Shown here: piece after piece, positions 15,145-18,558 of the stretch
How positions within the stretch are numbered: position 1 is the stretch's first letter
Layout of the letters: the number at the start of each line of letters is the position of its first letter
Source of the DNA: Verrucomicrobiales bacterium
GTDB taxonomy: Bacteria; Verrucomicrobiota; Verrucomicrobiia; Verrucomicrobiales; DEV007
DNA length: 18,558 bases
Direction: 5' to 3'
Assembly: GCA_013911195.1 (NCBI GenBank)
Contig: JACETS010000028.1
Location: 1-18,558 of the forward strand
Notes under the pieces: model-generated
Databases searched by the model: none
The model's input: only the letters and a program-made list of their open reading frames with translations
What the model was told of the DNA's origin: nothing
Made by a program: the position numbers and the translations under genes

Positions 15145-16101
15145 TACTTTCTGTAAAGAGCTAGTCTTAATCGATTCTTCGATCGCCTCTATAGTTCTTT
15201 GAGAAATCATCGCGTCTTGAAGGTTTGATAAGGGCGCTTTTCCTTTAACCAAACAGTCTTCAATAAAATAACGCACCGTATTTTGAATAGAATAATGATA
15301 TGCAGAATATGTATGAGAGTGCACAACTGCTTTTTGATTTTGCACCCAATCAGCATGACTGAAACGTGTTGAACCTTTTGTACCTATTACTTTGATAGTA
15401 AATGTCCAGTTGTCATTTGCATGATCGTCAGCTGCAAAACTCGCCTGAAAGTGAGCTAAAGCCCCACCCTCTAATTCTAGAATTGCCATAGCAAGGTTCT
15501 CTTTTTGTACACTACCGTCATTGATAGTTGATGCCATCGCCATTGCTGTCTTAGGAGGACCACCAAGAAAACAAGTAATGTATGAATGGTGCGTTAAGAT
15601 CTGTCTTATAACACCTGGATATCTTTGGGCCACGTTTTCAGGGTGGTGAATGTTATAAAGAATATATATTGAGACAAGATCCCCTAAGCTGCCAGAATCT
15701 AATAATTCTTTTGTCCTTATAACACTGTCTTCATAAAGGTAGTTGTGGACCGGAACACAAAGTTTACCAGATCTCTTTGCGGCGTCATAAATCTCTTCAA
15801 TGTTTTTTACTTCAGAAGCAACAGGTTTTTCAACAAGAACATGCTTGCCTGCATTGAGGGCATCAACAGTACATTTGAAGTGGTCTTCCAAAGGCGTCAA
15901 TACAAAGACAGCATCAATAATTGAATCAGAGAGCATCGATTCAGCTGAATCATATAAACGACAATTATAATTATCTGATTTTTGTTTAGCTTTTTGTTGA
16001 TCGATATCAAATAAACCCACCAGCTCAGCTGATGAACAATTATTTATTCCGGATACATGTAGGTCTGCAATATCTCCTGCACCGTAAAGACCAATTTTCA
16101 T
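15136..16101 (-). CDS. Gfo/Idh/MocA family oxidoreductase
   Basis: Members of this family are NAD(P)-dependent dehydrogenases acting on sugars, inositols and related compounds. The 321-residue protein opens with a Rossmann fold, GLYGAGDIA (4-12), followed by an acidic residue pair in FDID (31-34) that suggests NAD preference. EKPV (91-94) provides the conserved catalytic-region lysine. The C-terminal alpha/beta domain (about 125-321) contains a His pair in LTHHSY (169-174), in the region where family members keep an active-site His. There is no signal peptide. The gene starts 12 bp behind the ABM-domain gene and is surely cotranscribed with it, divergently from a sulfatase gene, which suggests sugar catabolism. 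The precise substrate cannot be told. Its 3' end overlaps ruvB by 9 bp on the opposite strand, so any terminator must lie within ruvB. Confidence 0.9.
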   Translation of the reverse strand: MKIGLYGAGDIADLHVSGINNCSSAELVGLFDIDQQKAKQKSDNYNCRLYDSAESMLSDSIIDAVFVLTPLEDHFKCTVDALNAGKHVLVEKPVASEVKNIEEIYDAAKRSGKLCVPVHNYLYEDSVIRTKELLDSGSLGDLVSIYILYNIHHPENVAQRYPGVIRQILTHHSYITCFLGGPPKTAMAMASTINDGSVQKENLAMAILELEGGALAHFQASFAADDHANDNWTFTIKVIGTKGSTRFSHADWVQNQKAVVHSHTYSAYHYSIQNTVRYFIEDCLVKGKAPLSNLQDAMISQRTIEAIEESIKTSSLQKVLI

Positions 16102-16113
16102 TTTTATAAATTA

Positions 16114-16470
16114 TTAGGGCTTACCGATTCCAAGCTGATACTCAAAATACTCAGGGTTTAAATCTGCGAACGGTTCTTTTAGTTTTGCGATCTCATCGCT
16201 GTTTGCATGAATTTCAAGACGAATAAGATCAGATATCCCCAAAGCATCGCCAATGATTGAATTTACATTTTCTGCATGTTTAAGTAGTCCCTCGGCTCCT
16301 GCATAGGCTTCTCTACAGTGAATAACATCTCCTGATTTTGTAAAATCATACCACAAGCAACCTGATTCTGTGGAGGTTGCCGCGGTAAACTTTTCGCAAA
16401 TTTCAAGAAACTCATTCATCTTGCCAGGATGAATTTTAAAATAGGGGTGAATACTTACTACGTTGCTCAT
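16114..16470 (-). CDS. ABM-domain protein (putative quinol monooxygenase-like)
   Basis: This small protein (118 residues) has the pattern of the antibiotic biosynthesis monooxygenase (ABM) fold, a dimeric alpha+beta barrel. It has a first strand (VVSIHPYFKIHPGK, 4-17), a helix with EFLEICEKF (20-28), then ESGCLWYDF (35-43) and a second helix containing LLKHAENV (62-69). The ESGCLWYDF segment with the downstream HAEN motif is typical of YgiN-like members. The family includes quinol monooxygenases, heme-degrading enzymes and many proteins of unknown role, so a reaction cannot be assigned. It has a C-terminal tail of about 25 residues beyond the core. It is the first gene of a two-gene unit with the Gfo/Idh oxidoreductase and is divergent from the second sulfatase gene across about 85 bp. 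The ATG at 16470 is supported by the first strand beginning right after it. Confidence 0.8.
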   Translation of the reverse strand: MSNVVSIHPYFKIHPGKMNEFLEICEKFTAATSTESGCLWYDFTKSGDVIHCREAYAGAEGLLKHAENVNSIIGDALGISDLIRLEIHANSDEIAKLKEPFADLNPEYFEYQLGIGKP

Positions 16471-16594
16471 ATACTATTTTTTGCACAAGTAAGGAAAATT
16501 GGTCAAGAAAAGGGTTTTTTAAATTCAAATTAAAGCAGTTAGATAGATTAAATTAATGAATACTCTTGAACATCACTCATTGCGTATCATCATC

Positions 16595-18046
16595 ATGAAC
16601 ATGCGGAAATTTACGATCTTTACCTTGTTCTTTTTGATTAGCACCCTCATTTCAAATGCACGCAATCCAAACATCATTTTTGTTCTAGCAGATGATTTAG
16701 GTTACAACGAACTAGGCTGTTATGGCCAAAAGTGGATTAAGACTCCAAACATCGATAAACTTGCGAAAGAAGGCATAAAATTCACTCAACATTATTCTGG
16801 TCAAGCCGTGTGCGCACCATGCAGGTGTATTTTAATGACAGGAAAACATTCAGGTCATGCCTATATTAGAGATAACGGAGACCCGAAAGATGGCTCAACA
16901 AAAAACTTTCCTTTCCCGGGCCAAAATCCCATACCTGACAACGAAATAACTATTGCTGAAATTTTAAAGGAAGAAGGTTATAAAACTGCAGCCATAGGAA
17001 AATGGGGGCTGGGTCACTTTGGCACGAGTGGTGATCCTAATAAACAAGGTTTTGATTTGTTCTACGGCTATAATTGCCAACGGCATGCGCACAATCATTA
17101 CCCAAAATTTTTGTGGAGAAACAGTGAAAAAATAGAGATGGCAGGAAATGAAAGAAAGCTTGATGGAAAGATACATTCTCAAGATGAATTCACTAAAGAA
17201 GCTTTGTCTTTTATTGAAAAAAATCAGAAAGATCCTTTCTTCTTATATCTACCTTACGCCATCCCTCATCTAAGCATACAAACCACTGATAAGTGGTTAA
17301 ATATGTATAAAAAAATCATACCTGAGGAAGATTATGTTCATCGAGGTTACTTAAAGCATCCATTTCCAAGAGCAGGCTATGCAGCAATGGTTACCCAAAT
17401 GGATGATTCTGTTGGACAGATTGTTTCACTTGTAGAAAAACTTGGATTAAGTGAAAACACTCTAATCATATTTACATCTGACAACGGTCCAACTTTTAGA
17501 CGTCTTGGTGGCTCAGATTCAGATTTTTTTAAGAGTGCCGGTGTATTTAAAGGATTAAAAGGTAGCCTTTATGAAGGAGGAATACGAGTTCCTACAGTTG
17601 CCAAATGGCCCGGAAAAATTAACCCAGGAACCACTTCCGATCATGTCAGTGCATTTTGGGATTGGCTTCCAACCTTAAGTGAAGTTGCTGGCGGTAAAAA
17701 TCCTAAAAACATTGATGGCATTTCTATGATGCCGGCAATGAAAGGAATAAATCAAAAAAAACATGATTATCTTTACTGGGAGTTTCCATCATATGGAGTT
17801 CAACAGGCAGTCCGTATGGGAGATTGGAAAGGTATCAGACAAAAGATGTCAAAAGCTAAAAAATCAGCTGATCTTGTCACAGAACTCTATAATCTGAAAA
17901 ATGATCCGGGCGAAAGTAAAAATATTGCCCATAAGCATCCAGAGATAGTTCGAAAGATCGAATCTATTATGGTTGAAGCGCGTGTACCCAGTGAACTTTT
18001 TCCCTTACTGCCAGAAGAGCGGCAACTAGCCCGAAAAGCAAAGTAA
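16595..18046 (+). CDS. Secreted arylsulfatase-like sulfatase (formylglycine-dependent, type I)
   Basis: This second type I sulfatase probably removes sulfate from glycans outside the cytoplasm. From ATG 16595 it has 483 residues with a signal peptide (about 1-22). Metal-binding D33-D34 lie in LADDLGY. The formylglycine core is C73-A-P-C-R. K136 lies in GKWGLGH, H225 in IPHLS and D296-N297 in TSDNGP. The core is C-x-P-x-R, but the residue before Arg is Cys and another Cys follows Arg, giving three cysteines in six residues. The ATG at 16556 is in frame but would put 13 extra residues before the signal peptide; an ATG at 16601 is equally possible. No Shine-Dalgarno helps the choice. The protein is not closely similar to the first sulfatase outside the motifs. 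Its stop overlaps the alr start. Confidence 0.93.
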   Translation: MNMRKFTIFTLFFLISTLISNARNPNIIFVLADDLGYNELGCYGQKWIKTPNIDKLAKEGIKFTQHYSGQAVCAPCRCILMTGKHSGHAYIRDNGDPKDGSTKNFPFPGQNPIPDNEITIAEILKEEGYKTAAIGKWGLGHFGTSGDPNKQGFDLFYGYNCQRHAHNHYPKFLWRNSEKIEMAGNERKLDGKIHSQDEFTKEALSFIEKNQKDPFFLYLPYAIPHLSIQTTDKWLNMYKKIIPEEDYVHRGYLKHPFPRAGYAAMVTQMDDSVGQIVSLVEKLGLSENTLIIFTSDNGPTFRRLGGSDSDFFKSAGVFKGLKGSLYEGGIRVPTVAKWPGKINPGTTSDHVSAFWDWLPTLSEVAGGKNPKNIDGISMMPAMKGINQKKHDYLYWEFPSYGVQQAVRMGDWKGIRQKMSKAKKSADLVTELYNLKNDPGESKNIAHKHPEIVRKIESIMVEARVPSELFPLLPEERQLARKAK

Positions 18047-18558
18047 TGGCCGCTTCATTAGCCAGAAGAACTTGGGTCGAAATAAATCCAAAAGCTCTCT
18101 TAAACAATCTAGATCTCTGCAAACAAATTGCTCCTGATGCTGAAATTATGGCGGTAGTAAAGGCCGACGCCTACGGACATGGCCTTATTGAAACCGTTAA
18201 AACTCTCGATCCAAAAATTGACGCTTTTGGAGTGGCTACCCTCAAAGAAGCTATAACAATCGTCCCCATCATGGATCAATGCAAAATGGTAATGATTCTT
18301 GGAGCCTTACTACCTGATGAGAGGGAAACTGCGATCAAAAATGATATTAATGTGACTGTTTCTAGTTTAGATGAAGCAAAAGAATACGATGAATTAGGAA
18401 GAACTAATCATACAAAAGTTAAGGTACATCTCATTTTAGATACTGGAATGGGACGACTAGGTTTTGCCGAGAAAACCTTTTTAAGAGATTGTGAAGAAAT
18501 AAGATCATTCCAGAACATCAATATTGTTGGAATCGCAACTCATTTTCCTTGTTCTGAT
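18046..18558 (+). CDS. alr: Alanine racemase, N-terminal part (cut by window edge)
   Basis: Alanine racemase is a PLP enzyme that makes D-alanine for peptidoglycan. The frame opens at ATG 18046 and stays open for 171 codons to the window end. The PLP-binding lysine is K39 in AVVKADAYGHG (36-46). DTGMGRLGF and ATHF mark the barrel strands of fold-type III alanine racemases. The N-terminus RTWVEINPKALLNNL is typical. The start is fixed by the family N-terminus and by its 1-base overlap with the sulfatase stop (TAATG), which suggests translational coupling. The C-terminal domain with the catalytic Tyr lies beyond the window, so completeness cannot be judged. Confidence 0.95.
   Translation, partial: MAASLARRTWVEINPKALLNNLDLCKQIAPDAEIMAVVKADAYGHGLIETVKTLDPKIDAFGVATLKEAITIVPIMDQCKMVMILGALLPDERETAIKNDINVTVSSLDEAKEYDELGRTNHTKVKVHLILDTGMGRLGFAEKTFLRDCEEIRSFQNINIVGIATHFPCSD

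Noticed and set aside
16556..16594. Upstream ATG for the second sulfatase
   Set aside because: It would put a 13-residue extension before a standard signal peptide, with no ribosome binding site to favour it.
1..18558. CRISPR array, tRNA, rRNA, insertion sequence or defence system
   Set aside because: No regular spaced repeats, cloverleaf, transposase or known defence gene was seen on either strand by reading alone; no covariance search could be run.

Overview
The window looks like an AT-rich chromosomal segment from a Gram-negative bacterium, most likely of the Planctomycetota-Verrucomicrobiota group, perhaps a marine verrucomicrobium. That placement is inference. It rests on an outer-membrane biogenesis cluster in the order bamA-ompH-lpxD, two secreted sulfatases beside a Gfo/Idh-type oxidoreductase, frequent GTG/TTG starts and almost no Shine-Dalgarno sequences. 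No rRNA gene was seen to fix the taxonomy, and I saw no tRNA gene, insertion sequence, phage gene or CRISPR array.

Left part (1-1568, all minus strand): the 5' part of an unrecognised secreted protein cut by the window edge, a 55-residue zinc-ribbon plus transmembrane microprotein, and a class II histone-deacetylase-like (AcuC/acetylpolyamine amidohydrolase type) enzyme with a likely terminator behind it.

Aspartate pathway and wall block (1679-6681, plus): homoserine dehydrogenase, threonine synthase and aspartate kinase form a tight run, all with non-ATG starts. An exported L,D-transpeptidase follows closely. Aspartate kinase feeds both threonine and the lysine/diaminopimelate branch, so precursor supply and wall cross-linking may be transcribed together.

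Middle (6685-13799): a secreted sulfatase (minus) and a beta-CASP metallo-beta-lactamase nuclease (plus) diverge from about 120 bp. Next comes the envelope operon read on the minus strand, bamA then ompH/skp then lpxD, which covers outer-membrane protein insertion, periplasmic chaperoning and lipid A synthesis. A very AT-rich 310-bp gap (13800-14109) separates it from ruvB and carries a likely bamA promoter and DnaA-box-like words.

Right part (14110-18558): ruvB (plus), then a two-gene minus-strand unit (ABM-domain protein and Gfo/Idh/MocA oxidoreductase), and divergently a second secreted sulfatase whose stop codon overlaps the start of alanine racemase (truncated by the window end). The sulfatase and oxidoreductase genes fit catabolism of sulfated glycans; the rest is core housekeeping. 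I see no convincing wholly new multi-gene system. The least explained items are the zinc-ribbon microprotein, the bamA-ruvB gap, the alternative hairpins between bamA and ompH, and the sulfatase-alr coupling.
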